Below are positions 1 through 8,540 of a stretch of DNA of 64,000 nucleotides, in pieces. Numbering within the stretch: the first letter of the stretch is position 1; every line of letters starts with the position of its first letter. The position numbers and the translations under genes were made by a program. Source of the stretch: JACQZU01 sp041908165 (GTDB taxonomy: Bacteria; Acidobacteriota; Holophagae; Holophagales; Holophagaceae); the NCBI GenBank assembly GCA_041908165.1, contig JAYRFV010000184.1, positions 1 to 64,000 of the forward strand. The letters run 5' to 3'. The notes beneath the pieces are model-generated. The model ran no database searches and was not told the origin of the DNA. It was given only the letters and a program-made list of their open reading frames with translations.

Positions 1-761
1 CTGGCGTGGGCGCTGGTGGGCCGGCCGAGCCGCTTCGCCTCCTGGACAAAGGCTTGCAGTTCCTCGGCGCTGAAGTTGAGCTTGGACCGCAGCCGGCCGT
101 CGCCGGCGACCCAGTAGCCGCGGTCCACGTAGACCTTGATCCAGTCGGCGCCGAAGCGGACCTGCTCGCGCACGCCCCGGCGGATGGCCTCGGCGCCGTC
201 CACCACCTGGACGCCGCTGGGGACCGCCAGTTCCCAGGCGAAGCCCTGCAGGGGATAGGTGCCGGTGCTGCTGAAGGCCAGGTCGGCCACCTGCAGCCGC
301 GGACCCGGCACGACGCCGGCGTCGATGGCGCGCTTCAGGTCGCTGTCGGCGTGGCCCGCGCCCTCCGTGCCCAGGTCGCGCAGGGTGGTGAAGCCCTGCT
401 CCAGGGCGCGCCGCGCCGCGGCGGCGGCCCGCAGCGAGCGGTAGGGCACGCCCTCCTTGAGGATCTGGGCTTCGTAGTCGGCGCGGCTGAGGTTGCCCTG
501 CAGGAACAGGTGCACATGGGCGTCGATGAGGCCGGGAAGGACGGTCCGGCCGGACAGGTCGAGGTGTGCCGCGTCCCCGGGGGCGCGGCCGGAGACTTCG
601 GTCCAGGGCCCCACCGCCTCGATCCGACCGGCCTTCAGCAGGATCCCCTGGTCGGGCCGCAGGGCTCCGGTGCGCACATCCAGCAGGCGGCCCGCGCGGA
701 CGAGCAGGGGCGCCTGGCCCTGGAGCAGGAGGCAGGTCAGGAGCAGGAGGAGGAGGCGCAT
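1..761 (-). CDS. Amidohydrolase family protein (C-terminal part beyond window)
   Basis: This is the first 253 residues of a metal-dependent hydrolase of the amidohydrolase superfamily (imidazolonepropionase-like). The start is the ATG at 761 on the minus strand, and the frame stays open to the window edge. Residues 1-16 (MRLLLLLLTCLLLQGQ) look like a signal peptide, so the enzyme is probably exported. The domain begins with the usual small beta-sandwich (VRAGRLLDVRTG), and LPGLIDAHVHLF at about 75-86 supplies the HxH metal ligands at strand 1 of the barrel. The remaining ligands lie beyond the edge, so the substrate cannot be named; exported members of this group are often annotated as prolidase- or dipeptidase-like. 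It lies 49 bp downstream of the FAH-family gene on the same strand and may be co-transcribed with it. Confidence 0.85.
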   Translation of the reverse strand, partial: MRLLLLLLTCLLLQGQAPLLVRAGRLLDVRTGALRPDQGILLKAGRIEAVGPWTEVSGRAPGDAAHLDLSGRTVLPGLIDAHVHLFLQGNLSRADYEAQILKEGVPYRSLRAAAAARRALEQGFTTLRDLGTEGAGHADSDLKRAIDAGVVPGPRLQVADLAFSSTGTYPLQGFAWELAVPSGVQVVDGAEAIRRGVREQVRFGADWIKVYVDRGYWVAGDGRLRSKLNFSAEELQAFVQEAKRLGRPTSAHA

Positions 762-810
762 GAAGACTCCCGGCGGCTGCCCCGACGATGCAGCCGGCGC
801 CGGGGACTGT

Positions 811-1809
811 CTACAGCTTCCCGCCGTGGTCCATGCGCCGCGGCCCCAGGGCCACCAGGCTGGCGGGCAGGGGCGGGCCGGCGGTCCTCACCACCTGGTT
901 GGCCAGCCGGCCGAGGCCTGTCACCTCCAGGACCACCTCGTCGCCCTCCTGGATCCACAGGTTGTCGGTGACTTTCGAACCGTTCAGTTCCAGCAGGCAG
1001 CCGGTGCCCACGGTGCCGCTGCCGAGCACCTCGCCCGGGTGCAGCTGGACGCCGTAGGCACAGCGCTGCAGGATCTGGGCGAAGGTCCAGTTCATGCTGT
1101 CGGCGTCGCCGCGGCTGAGCACCTTGCCGTTCACCGCGGCGGTCATGGCGGCGTGCAGCACCTCGCCCTCCGGGGTGCGCTCCAGGTCCAGCTCGTCCTT
1201 GGTCACCAGCCAGGGGCCGAGGGCGGTGGCGAAGTCCTTGCCCTTGGCCGGCCCCAGCGACAGCTTCATCTCCTCCATCTGCAGGTGGCGGGCGCTCCAG
1301 TCGTTCATGATGGTGTAGCCGAAGATGGCGGCGTCGGCCTCCTCCAGGCTGCAGTTGCGCAGCGGGCGGCCGGTGACCACGGCGATCTCCAGCTCGTAGT
1401 CCAGGCGCAGCAGGTGGTGCTCGTGCACCTCCAGGGGGCCGGGCCCGACCACCGCCTGGTGGTTGGTGAAGTAGGTGACCGGGAACAGGTCGAACTCGGG
1501 GATCATGTCCAGCCCGCGGTTGCGGCGGGCGGTGGCGACGTGCTGGCGGAAGGCGTAGCCGTCGCGCATGGCGACCGGCCGGGGCAGGGGCGCCCGCAGG
1601 GTCACCGTGGAGGGGTCGAGCCGTGCCCCCCCGGGCGGGTTCGCCACGGCGCTTCGCGCCAGCGGGAGCAGTTCATCCTGGCGGCGGATCAGCCCCAGCA
1701 TGTCCACCGCCAGCCGTGGATCGGCCGCGTGGAAATCCAGGATGCCGCCTTCCGCGAGCACCGCGCCGATGCGCTCGGAACCAGCCCGATCGAAGGTCAC
1801 CAGCTTCAT
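811..1809 (-). CDS. Fumarylacetoacetate hydrolase (FAH) family protein
   Basis: The protein has 332 residues and starts MKLVTFDRAGSERIG, with a G-rich ribosome site just before the ATG at 1809. It is an FAH-fold hydrolase or decarboxylase acting on C-C bonds of oxo-acids, with no signal peptide. Family marks are ELEIAVVTG (metal-binding glutamates of the FAH core), FGYTIMNDWSARHLQ, KGKDFATALGPWLV and GSGTVGTGCLLE near the C terminus. The long N-terminal segment and GSGTVG motif resemble the fumarylacetoacetase/2-keto-4-pentenoate branch seen next to aromatic-acid genes, but no other tyrosine or homogentisate gene is visible here, so the substrate is open. The exported amidohydrolase gene follows 49 bp downstream. 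A TACACT -10-like hexamer sits at 1829-1834. Confidence 0.88.
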   Translation of the reverse strand: MKLVTFDRAGSERIGAVLAEGGILDFHAADPRLAVDMLGLIRRQDELLPLARSAVANPPGGARLDPSTVTLRAPLPRPVAMRDGYAFRQHVATARRNRGLDMIPEFDLFPVTYFTNHQAVVGPGPLEVHEHHLLRLDYELEIAVVTGRPLRNCSLEEADAAIFGYTIMNDWSARHLQMEEMKLSLGPAKGKDFATALGPWLVTKDELDLERTPEGEVLHAAMTAAVNGKVLSRGDADSMNWTFAQILQRCAYGVQLHPGEVLGSGTVGTGCLLELNGSKVTDNLWIQEGDEVVLEVTGLGRLANQVVRTAGPPLPASLVALGPRRMDHGGKL

Positions 1810-1878
1810 GAATCCCCCAGGACCTCCCAGTGTAGGGTCAGCCCGATCCGGAGCCCTCGGGGAGGTTGAAGGAAGGTG

Positions 1879-1898
1879 CCGGAATTCAGCAATTCCGG
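1879..1898. promoter_or_regulatory. Perfect 8-bp inverted repeat, possible operator
   Basis: CCGGAATT and AATTCCGG are separated by CAGC in the 138-bp gap between the divergent FAH-family and chemoreceptor genes. The site is AT-rich against a GC-rich background and lies 50 bp before the chemoreceptor start. It has the geometry of a dimeric repressor operator, but no regulator is identified. A short hairpin of unrelated function is the alternative. Confidence 0.35.
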
Positions 1899-1947
1899 GT
1901 TCCGGTCCGATAGGGATGACGGCCCTTGAGCGTTGGACGGAGTTCCC

Positions 1948-3477
1948 ATGTTGCGTAAAGGCCTCGCCTTCAAGTTCTTCCTCCCGGTCGGCATCACCCT
2001 GGCCGCGGCCATCCTGTTCCTGACGGTCCTCGTGGGCAAGCTTCAGGCGTCGCGGGCCTCGGCGGATTTCGAGGAGGTCCTGCGGACCGTGGGACTCAAC
2101 TCCCGGAACATGATCCACGGGGAGGCGGAGGCCTACTGCACGTCCAACGGGATGGTCTTCCACCGGGTTCCGCTGGAGGGGGCGCGGTCCGGGCCGGAGG
2201 GGGCCGTCGAACGGGCGGCGGTCGCGGCCTTCCGGGAACAGCCCGGCCTGGAGGCGTTCCGGGGAGAATTCCCGGGGCCGGATGGGGCCTCCTGGACCTA
2301 TGTGCTGACCCCGGGGCGGCAGCAGGACGCCTGCGTCACCTGCCACGAAGCCATGGGATTCACCCAATTCAAGGGGAAGAAAACAGGCGACATGTTGGCC
2401 GTGTTCGGGGTGTCCCGGTCGACCGCGGGGATCCGTCGAGATGAGCGGAACTTCCAGATCGGTGCCGCCCTGGTGGGCATCCTGATGCTGGCCGCCATGA
2501 GCGGCCTGATCGGCTATTTCGTGCGCCGCGCCATCCTGCGGCCCCTGGCCGCCCTGGGCGAGACCATCACCACGGTGGCGGGCGGGGACTTCACCGCCCG
2601 CGCCGACCTGGGCTCCGAGGATGAGATCGGCGAACTGGCCCGCACCTTCAACGGCATGGTTGGGCGCCTGAACGGAGCCCTGCGGGAGGTCGGGGGCGCC
2701 TCCCAGTCGGTGGCCTCGGGGGCCACGGAACTGGCCGCCAGCGCCGAGCAGATCCAGAAGACCGTGGAAGAGACCGCCCGTTCCGGGGAGCAGCTCCGGC
2801 TCGCCGGGGAGGGCGTGCAGGGAGCGTTGCGGCGCCTGGAGAGCAACCTCGGGGAACTGGACACCACCACCAGCGAAACCCAGGCGCGCACCGCGGCGGC
2901 CGTGCTGGACACCGACGAGGGGGCCAAGGCAGGGCGCGACGCCGCCGGGGGCATGGAGGCCATCCGGGAAGCGACCGGCCGGATCCTGCAGGCGGTGCGG
3001 ATCATCCAGGAGATCGCCCGGCAGACCAACCTGCTGAGCCTCAACGCGGCCATCGAGGCGGCCAAGGCCGGCGCCCAGGGCAAGGGGTTCGCGGTGGTGG
3101 CGGAGGAGGTGCGCAAGCTGGCCGAGCGCAGCGCCGCGGCCGCCACCGAAATCCGCAGCCTGGCGGACCGCACCGAACAGGCGGTGGCCCAGGGCGGCGA
3201 AAGCGTCGGCAGCACGCTGGAGCGGCTCGACGCCATCCGCGGCCGGATCACCGAGGTCTCCGACCGTGTCCAGAAGGTGGTCGGGCTGAGTCACAGCCAG
3301 GCGGCCGCGGGCCAGGATGTGGGTGGCATGATGGCGCGCACCGCCAGCCAGATCGACCAGAACGCTGCGGCCACCCAGGAACTGGCGGCCACCGTCCGCG
3401 AGATCGCCCGCACCTCGGAAGACCTGTCGCGGGTCGCCGAATCCCTCCAGGGACTGGTGCAGCAGTTCCGGCTCTGA
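1948..3477 (+). CDS. Methyl-accepting chemotaxis protein with periplasmic c-type heme motif
   Basis: This is a 509-residue chemoreceptor. TM1 is at about 9-30, the periplasmic sensor at 31-168, TM2 at 170-192, HAMP at about 193-245, and then the cytoplasmic coiled-coil signalling domain. The signalling tip is intact (QTNLLSLNAAIEAAKAG, then GFAVVAEEVRKLAERS). The sensor carries CVTCH at residues 129-133, a c-type heme attachment motif, within a Tll0287-like/DUF3365-type domain. Heme-PAS chemoreceptors of this kind are known from Geobacter and would sense redox state or a small ligand bound by the heme. The ATG at 1948 is preferred over the in-frame TTG at 1933 because GGACGGAG precedes it at ribosome-binding distance. 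No other chemotaxis gene lies in the window, so it signals to a distant array. Confidence 0.93.
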   Translation: MLRKGLAFKFFLPVGITLAAAILFLTVLVGKLQASRASADFEEVLRTVGLNSRNMIHGEAEAYCTSNGMVFHRVPLEGARSGPEGAVERAAVAAFREQPGLEAFRGEFPGPDGASWTYVLTPGRQQDACVTCHEAMGFTQFKGKKTGDMLAVFGVSRSTAGIRRDERNFQIGAALVGILMLAAMSGLIGYFVRRAILRPLAALGETITTVAGGDFTARADLGSEDEIGELARTFNGMVGRLNGALREVGGASQSVASGATELAASAEQIQKTVEETARSGEQLRLAGEGVQGALRRLESNLGELDTTTSETQARTAAAVLDTDEGAKAGRDAAGGMEAIREATGRILQAVRIIQEIARQTNLLSLNAAIEAAKAGAQGKGFAVVAEEVRKLAERSAAAATEIRSLADRTEQAVAQGGESVGSTLERLDAIRGRITEVSDRVQKVVGLSHSQAAAGQDVGGMMARTASQIDQNAAATQELAATVREIARTSEDLSRVAESLQGLVQQFRL

Positions 3478-3481
3478 ACGG

Positions 3482-4846
3482 TCAGGCGGGCAGCAGCCGC
3501 GCCAGCGTGTCCACCGCCTCGTCGATCCGCGCCGGCGGGGTGCTGAGCGGCGGCAGCAGGTACAGGCAGTCGCCGAGCGGGCGGACCAGCAGGCCGTGGT
3601 CGAGGGCGCGGCGGTGGAAGCGCCAGGGGAAGCGGTGCTCGGCGGGGAAGGGCCGGCCGGTGCGGGGGTCCACCACCTGGCAGGCGGCCACCGTGCCCAG
3701 GGTGCGGGCGCGCCGGACCGCCGGGTGTTCCGCCAGGCGGCCCCAGGCTGCGCGCAGGGCTTGGCCCAGGGCTTCGGCCCGGGCCAGCACCGGTTCGTCG
3801 TCGAACAGCGCCAGGCTGGCGCAGGCCACCGCGCAGGCCAGCGGGTTGGCGGTGAAGCTGTGGCCGTGGAGGAAGGCCCGGCCCTCGGCGTAGTCGCCCC
3901 AGAAGCAGGCGTGGATCTCCTCGCTGGCCCAGGTCAGGGCCAGCGGCAGGATGCCGCCGGTGAGCCCCTTCGAGAGGCACAGAAGGTCCGGTTCGACGCC
4001 GGCCTGGGCGTGGGCGAACAGGCTGCCGGTGCGGCCGAAGCCGGTCATCACCTCGTCGAGGATCAGATAGACGCCGTGGGCGTCGCACTGGGCGCGCAGC
4101 TCCTGCAGCAGTTCCGGCGGCCACATGCGCATGCCGGCCGCGCCCTGCAGCAGCGGCTCGGCGATGAAGGCGGCGAGGCCTTCACCGTGCTGCCGGAAGA
4201 ACCCGCGCATCGCCTCCCGGGCCACAGCCAGCTCGCTGTCCCAGCCGGCCAGGTCGGGCGCCAGCTCCCGCCGAGGGTCCTCGGGCACCGCCAGCCGCTC
4301 GCAGCGCAGCAGAAGGGGGGAGAAGATCCCGGTGAGGAAGTTGTCGAGCTCGCCGACCCCGACCGCGCCCAGGGTGTCGCCGTGGTAGCCGCCGTGCAGG
4401 GCCCCGAACCGGGTGCGCTGCCGCTGGCCGCGCTGCAGCTGGGCCTGGAAGGCCATCTTCAGGGCCACCTCGACGCTGGTGCTGCCGTCGTCGCTGAAGA
4501 AGCAGCGGGTCAGCCGGGGCGGCAGCCTGGCGCGCAGGCGCGCCGCCAGCTCGATCGCGGGGGCGTGGGTGAAGCCGGCGAAGATCACGTGGTCGAGCTG
4601 CGGGCCCTGCCGCTCGAGCGCACCCAGCAGGCGCGGGTGGCCGTGGCCATGCAGGTTGGTCCACCAGGAGCTGATCCCGTCCAGCACCCGGCGGCCGTCG
4701 CCGAGCAGCAGGTCGCAGCCCTCGCCGCCGACCACCGGCACCGGCGGATCGGCCTCGTGCTCCTTCATCTGGGTGAAGGGGTGCCAGACGTGGGCGCGGT
4801 CCAGCTTCAGGCGTTCGGACCAGTCGGCGGGGAGGGCGGTCGGCAT
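3482..4846 (-). CDS. bioA: Adenosylmethionine-8-amino-7-oxononanoate aminotransferase (BioA)
   Basis: BioA transfers the amino group of S-adenosylmethionine to KAPA to give DAPA, the third-last step of biotin synthesis, and is a cytoplasmic PLP enzyme. The 454 residues show the whole class-III aminotransferase core: HVWHPFTQM near the N terminus, SSWWTNLHGHGHP (BioA-specific tryptophans), LHGGYHGDTLG, LILDEVMTGFGRTG with the cofactor-contacting Asp, and LLCLSKGLTGG with the Schiff-base Lys. The ATG at 4846 lies 4 bp after the stop of bioD, so the two are one operon in the order bioD-bioA. It ends 4 bp from the convergent chemoreceptor gene, leaving no room for a separate terminator. Confidence 0.96.
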   Translation of the reverse strand: MPTALPADWSERLKLDRAHVWHPFTQMKEHEADPPVPVVGGEGCDLLLGDGRRVLDGISSWWTNLHGHGHPRLLGALERQGPQLDHVIFAGFTHAPAIELAARLRARLPPRLTRCFFSDDGSTSVEVALKMAFQAQLQRGQRQRTRFGALHGGYHGDTLGAVGVGELDNFLTGIFSPLLLRCERLAVPEDPRRELAPDLAGWDSELAVAREAMRGFFRQHGEGLAAFIAEPLLQGAAGMRMWPPELLQELRAQCDAHGVYLILDEVMTGFGRTGSLFAHAQAGVEPDLLCLSKGLTGGILPLALTWASEEIHACFWGDYAEGRAFLHGHSFTANPLACAVACASLALFDDEPVLARAEALGQALRAAWGRLAEHPAVRRARTLGTVAACQVVDPRTGRPFPAEHRFPWRFHRRALDHGLLVRPLGDCLYLLPPLSTPPARIDEAVDTLARLLPA

Positions 4847-4850
4847 GGCC

Positions 4851-5459
4851 CTATTCCAGCACATGCACCGGCACCGGCAGGAACCGGGCCAGGATCGCGG
4901 CATTGCCGGCGGCCGCGGCGTGGCTGCCGTCCAGGCCTGGATTGAGGACCACCGCGGCGATCCGCCAGCCTCGCAGCATCAGGGCCTCGCAGCTGAGCAG
5001 GGTGTGGTTGAGGGTGCCCAGGCCGCCCCGCGCCACCAGCACCGCCGGCAGCTCCATGCCGGTGGCCCAGGCGAGGAAGTGGACCCGCTCGGCCAGCGGC
5101 ACCAGCACCCCGCCGGCGGCCTCCAGCAGAAGTCGCCCGCCCTCCTCCGGGGGCGCCAGGCACCAGCACCGCACCGCCTCCAGGTCGAGCGCCACGCCCT
5201 CCCGCTCGGCGGCGGCCAGGGGCGACAGTGGTTCCCGCAGGCGCACGCAGGTTTCCACCCGGATGCCCGGGCCGGCCACCACCTGCTGGTCCGACTCCGG
5301 GTCGTCCAGGCCGGCCACCCCGGTCTGGAAGGGCTTGCGGTAGCGCACCGGAGCCAGCGCCGACCAGGCGCGGGCGATGCGGGCGGCGACGAAGGTCTTG
5401 CCGACGCCGGTATCGGTGCCGAGCACCCAGAGCGGGGAGGGCAGGGCGAGCAGGTCCAT
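4851..5459 (-). CDS. bioD: Dethiobiotin synthetase (BioD)
   Basis: BioD closes the ureido ring of DAPA with CO2 and ATP to give dethiobiotin. The 202-residue product begins MDLLALPSPLWVLGTDTGVG. GTDTGVGKTF is the BioD P-loop, RYRKPFQTG carries the substrate-binding Lys, and LLLEAAGGVLVPL is the Mg-binding motif with Glu. The length fits the family (about 200-230). The start at 5459 puts a GGCAGGG ribosome site just upstream. It is first in a bioD-bioA operon and is divergent from the acylase gene across a 72-bp gap. BioB, BioC and BioH are not present in the window; bioF lies 3 kb away on the same strand. Confidence 0.95.
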   Translation of the reverse strand: MDLLALPSPLWVLGTDTGVGKTFVAARIARAWSALAPVRYRKPFQTGVAGLDDPESDQQVVAGPGIRVETCVRLREPLSPLAAAEREGVALDLEAVRCWCLAPPEEGGRLLLEAAGGVLVPLAERVHFLAWATGMELPAVLVARGGLGTLNHTLLSCEALMLRGWRIAAVVLNPGLDGSHAAAAGNAAILARFLPVPVHVLE

Positions 5460-5531
5460 GGCCCTGCCAGCATTGCAGGCCGCGTTCCGGCGCCCAAGGC
5501 CTCTATCATGGGCAGGACCCGGGGAGGAGCG

Positions 5532-7889
5532 ATGCGAGGACCCAGCGCGCTGTGGCCGGCCGTGGTTTCCGCCACCCTGGCCGCGGCGGCGCCGACCGTG
5601 TTCCAGCTGCCCGGCCTGGCCCGGCCCGCCGAGATCCGGGTGGACCGGTGGGGGGTGCCGCACATCTCCGCCGGCAGCCGCGCCGACGCCTTCCGGGTGC
5701 AGGGCTTCAACGCGGCCCGCGACCGGCTCTGGCAGATCGACCTCTGGCGCAAGCACGGGCTGGGGCTGCTCGCCGCCGACCTCGGCCCGGCCTACGTGGA
5801 GCAGGACCGCGCCAGCCGCCTGTTCCTGTTCCGCGGCGACCTGGCGGCGGAATGGCATGCCTACGGTCCGCAGGGACGGTCGACCCTGGAGGCCTTCGTG
5901 GCCGGCATCAACGCCTACGTGGACCTGGTCCGGGCCGGGCGGGTGAAGCTGCCGGCGGAGTTCCGCCTGCTCGGCACCCGGCCCTCCCGCTGGCGGGCCG
6001 AGGACATCCTCCGCATCCGCACCCACGGCCTGACCGGCAACCTCGCCCAGGAGGTCGCGCGGGCGCGGACCCTCTGCGCCGGCGGCCCGGAGGCGGAGGC
6101 CCTGCGGCAGCGGCTGGAGCCGCCGGTGCCGCTGAAGGTGCCGGACGGCACCGATCCCTGCGCCATCCCGCCGGAGGTGCTGCGGGTCTACCTGCTGGCC
6201 CGCTCCGAGCCGACCTTCCAGGCGCCGGCGCGGGCCGGGCTGATCCAGGAGGCCCTGGACCTGCCGCGCTTCGCCAGCAACAACTTCGCCGTGTCGGCGG
6301 CGCGCAGCGCCAGCGGGCACGCACTCTTGGCGAACGACCCGCACCGCGGCTACCGCATCCCCTCCCTGCGCTACCTGGTCCATCTGCGGGCCCCCGGCCT
6401 GGACCTGGAGGGCGCCGGGGAGCCGATGCTGCCGGGGGTGTCGCTCGGCCACAACGGCCGCATCGCGGTGGGGCTCACCGTCCACAGCCTCGACCAGGAG
6501 GACCTCTACGTCTACGAGACCCGGCCTGGGGATCCCTCCGCCTACCGCTACGGAGGCGGCTGGGAGCGCATTCGCACCTTGGAGGAGCGGATCGAGGTCC
6601 GCGGCGAGGCGCCGCGCACGGTCCAGCTCCGCTTCACCCGCCACGGCCCGGTGCTGCACGAGGATCCAGCCGGCCGGCGCGCCTACGCCCTGCGGGCGGC
6701 CTGGCTGGGGGTCGGCATGGTGCCCTACCTGCGCTCGCTCGCCTACATGGAGGCCCAGGACTGGCCTGGATTCCTCAAGGCCCTGGAGGGCCACGGGCTG
6801 CCCGGGTTGAACTACCTGTACGCCGACCGCGCCGGCAACATCGGCCTGGCCGCCCGCGGCTTCGCACCGGTGCGCGCCGGCTGGGACGGGCTGCTGCCGG
6901 TGCCCGGGGACGGGCGCTTCGAGTGGCGGGGGCTGCACGATGGCCGTGCGCTGCCGCACTGGTTCAATCCGGCCAGCGGCTGGCTCGGGTCCGCCAACGA
7001 GATGAACCTTCCCGCCGCCTTCCTCGCCGGCCACCCGGCCCCCGGCCACGAATGGGCCGACCGCTTTCGCGCCGACCGCCTCGCCCAGGTGCTCGACCGG
7101 CCCGGACCTGTGTCCCTGGCGGACCTGCGGGCGCTGCAGTGCGATGACCTGAGCCTGCCGGCCCTGCGCCTGCAGCGGCTGCTCGAGGCCCCGGCCGGGC
7201 AGGACCCGGCGGAGCTGGCCGCGGCCCTGCGCCTGCTGCGGGACTGGGACGGGCGCGCGGCCGCCGGTTCAGCTGCGGCGGCCCTGTTCGAGACCTGGTT
7301 CCACCGGCACCTGCGCGGCGCGGTGGTCGCCGCCCTGGTGCCGGAGGCGGCCCGCGCCCTGGTGGGCGAGGGCGACATGACCCGGGTGCTGGAGGCCCTC
7401 GAGGGGCCGGATCCGCGGTTCGGCCCGGATCCCGCGGCCGCCCGCCGGGACCTATTGCGGACCAGCCTCGCCGCCGCCTGGACGGAGCTGGCCGGGCGGC
7501 TGGGCCCGGACCCCGCCGCCTGGTCCTGGGGGGCCCTGCTGAAGGCGCGCTTCCTGCACCCCCTGTCGGCCCTGGCGACCGGCCTCGATGCCGGCCCGGC
7601 GGCCCGCGGCGGCAGCCGCGAGACGGTCGGCCGCAGCGGGTTCCGTGGACCGGACTTCCGGGTCGAGCACGGAGCCTCGGTCAAGCTGCTCCTGGACACC
7701 GGCGACTGGGACCGGTCCCTGGCCACGAACACCCCGGGCCAGTCCGGAGACCCCGACGACCCGCACTACCGCGACCTGCTGGAGGACTGGGCCGCGAACC
7801 GCTACTTCCCGCTCCTGCACAGCCCGGCGGCGATCCGCAGGGCCACCAGCCGCCTGATCCTGCTCAAGCCATCGAGGGGCGGGCGCTGA
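5532..7889 (+). CDS. Penicillin acylase family protein (Ntn hydrolase)
   Basis: This is a 785-residue precursor of the penicillin/acyl-homoserine-lactone acylase family, made as one chain and self-cleaved into alpha and beta subunits. The N terminus (WPAVVSATLAAAAP) is a likely signal peptide, so the enzyme is probably periplasmic. The expected alpha-chain motif (IRVDRWGVPHI, FNAARDRLWQ) is at 35-70. The nucleophile is Ser249 in RFASNNFAVSA, matching the SNN motif where the spacer is cut. Further beta-chain signatures are ANDPHRGYRIPS, NGRIAVGLT and GLPGLNYLYADRAGNIG. The start at 5532 follows a strong GGGGAGGAG. The acyl substrate (beta-lactam, N-acyl amino acid or AHL) cannot be read from sequence. 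It splits the biotin genes but sits on the opposite strand, so a role in biotin synthesis is unlikely. Confidence 0.92.
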   Translation: MRGPSALWPAVVSATLAAAAPTVFQLPGLARPAEIRVDRWGVPHISAGSRADAFRVQGFNAARDRLWQIDLWRKHGLGLLAADLGPAYVEQDRASRLFLFRGDLAAEWHAYGPQGRSTLEAFVAGINAYVDLVRAGRVKLPAEFRLLGTRPSRWRAEDILRIRTHGLTGNLAQEVARARTLCAGGPEAEALRQRLEPPVPLKVPDGTDPCAIPPEVLRVYLLARSEPTFQAPARAGLIQEALDLPRFASNNFAVSAARSASGHALLANDPHRGYRIPSLRYLVHLRAPGLDLEGAGEPMLPGVSLGHNGRIAVGLTVHSLDQEDLYVYETRPGDPSAYRYGGGWERIRTLEERIEVRGEAPRTVQLRFTRHGPVLHEDPAGRRAYALRAAWLGVGMVPYLRSLAYMEAQDWPGFLKALEGHGLPGLNYLYADRAGNIGLAARGFAPVRAGWDGLLPVPGDGRFEWRGLHDGRALPHWFNPASGWLGSANEMNLPAAFLAGHPAPGHEWADRFRADRLAQVLDRPGPVSLADLRALQCDDLSLPALRLQRLLEAPAGQDPAELAAALRLLRDWDGRAAAGSAAAALFETWFHRHLRGAVVAALVPEAARALVGEGDMTRVLEALEGPDPRFGPDPAAARRDLLRTSLAAAWTELAGRLGPDPAAWSWGALLKARFLHPLSALATGLDAGPAARGGSRETVGRSGFRGPDFRVEHGASVKLLLDTGDWDRSLATNTPGQSGDPDDPHYRDLLEDWAANRYFPLLHSPAAIRRATSRLILLKPSRGGR

Positions 7890-7895
7890 GCCCGT

Positions 7896-8540
7896 TCACT
7901 TCGCGGACTTCAGCAGGGCGAGCTGCTGCTGGGCCTGGGCGGCCTGGGGGCTGGCGGGGGCGGCCTCGATCAGCTTCTTCCAGGCCTTCTCGGCCTCGTC
8001 CGGCTTCTTCAGGTCCTGGGCGTAGACGATGCCGATGTTGAACTGGCTCTGCGCGTGCCTGGGGTCCAGCTGGCTGGCCTTCTTGAAGTTGGCGAGCGCC
8101 TTGTCGAACTGGCCCATGTCGCGGAACATCACGCCCTGGTCGGTGAGGACGTCCGGGTTGTTGGGCTTGAGCGCGAGGGCCTTGCCGTAGGCATCGGCGG
8201 CCTTCTGGTGCTGGTGGGTGTCGAAGTAGTGGTTGCCGAGGACCACCCAGGCGTCGTGGTTCTTCGGATCCTGGAGGACCACCATCTCCAGCTGGGTGAT
8301 CTGCTGTCCGACCTGGGGATTGGGCGGGGGCGGCATCTCCCCCTGGGGCGGCATCGGACCCGGGGCGGCGGCGGTCACCGCCGGCACGCTCGCGGGTCCG
8401 CTGACGGTCTGCCGGCCGACCAGGAAGCCGATCACCAGGCCGGCCAGGAGCCCGCCCAGCAGGGCGTACAGGGCGGAGGTGTTCACGGCCGGGCCGCGCG
8501 GGGCTGCGACCTTGGTGGGGGTTTTCGCGCGCTGGCTCAT
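7896..8540 (-). CDS. Membrane-anchored TPR protein
   Basis: A 214-residue protein. Residues 1-20 are basic and cytoplasmic, one TM segment spans about 23-45 (ALYALLGGLLAGLVIGFLVG), a proline-rich linker follows, and three to four TPR units run from about 95 to the C terminus (NHDAWVVLGNHYFDTHQHQ, ALKPNNPDVLTDQGVMFRD, LDPRHAQSQFNIGIVYAQD). This resembles CcmH/NrfG-like TPR scaffolds. The ATG overlaps the stop of bioF by 4 bp, so the two genes are translationally coupled. That coupling suggests co-expression with biotin synthesis but gives no direct functional clue. The TPR face should lie in the periplasm if the N terminus is inside. Confidence 0.88.
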   Translation of the reverse strand: MSQRAKTPTKVAAPRGPAVNTSALYALLGGLLAGLVIGFLVGRQTVSGPASVPAVTAAAPGPMPPQGEMPPPPNPQVGQQITQLEMVVLQDPKNHDAWVVLGNHYFDTHQHQKAADAYGKALALKPNNPDVLTDQGVMFRDMGQFDKALANFKKASQLDPRHAQSQFNIGIVYAQDLKKPDEAEKAWKKLIEAAPASPQAAQAQQQLALLKSAK

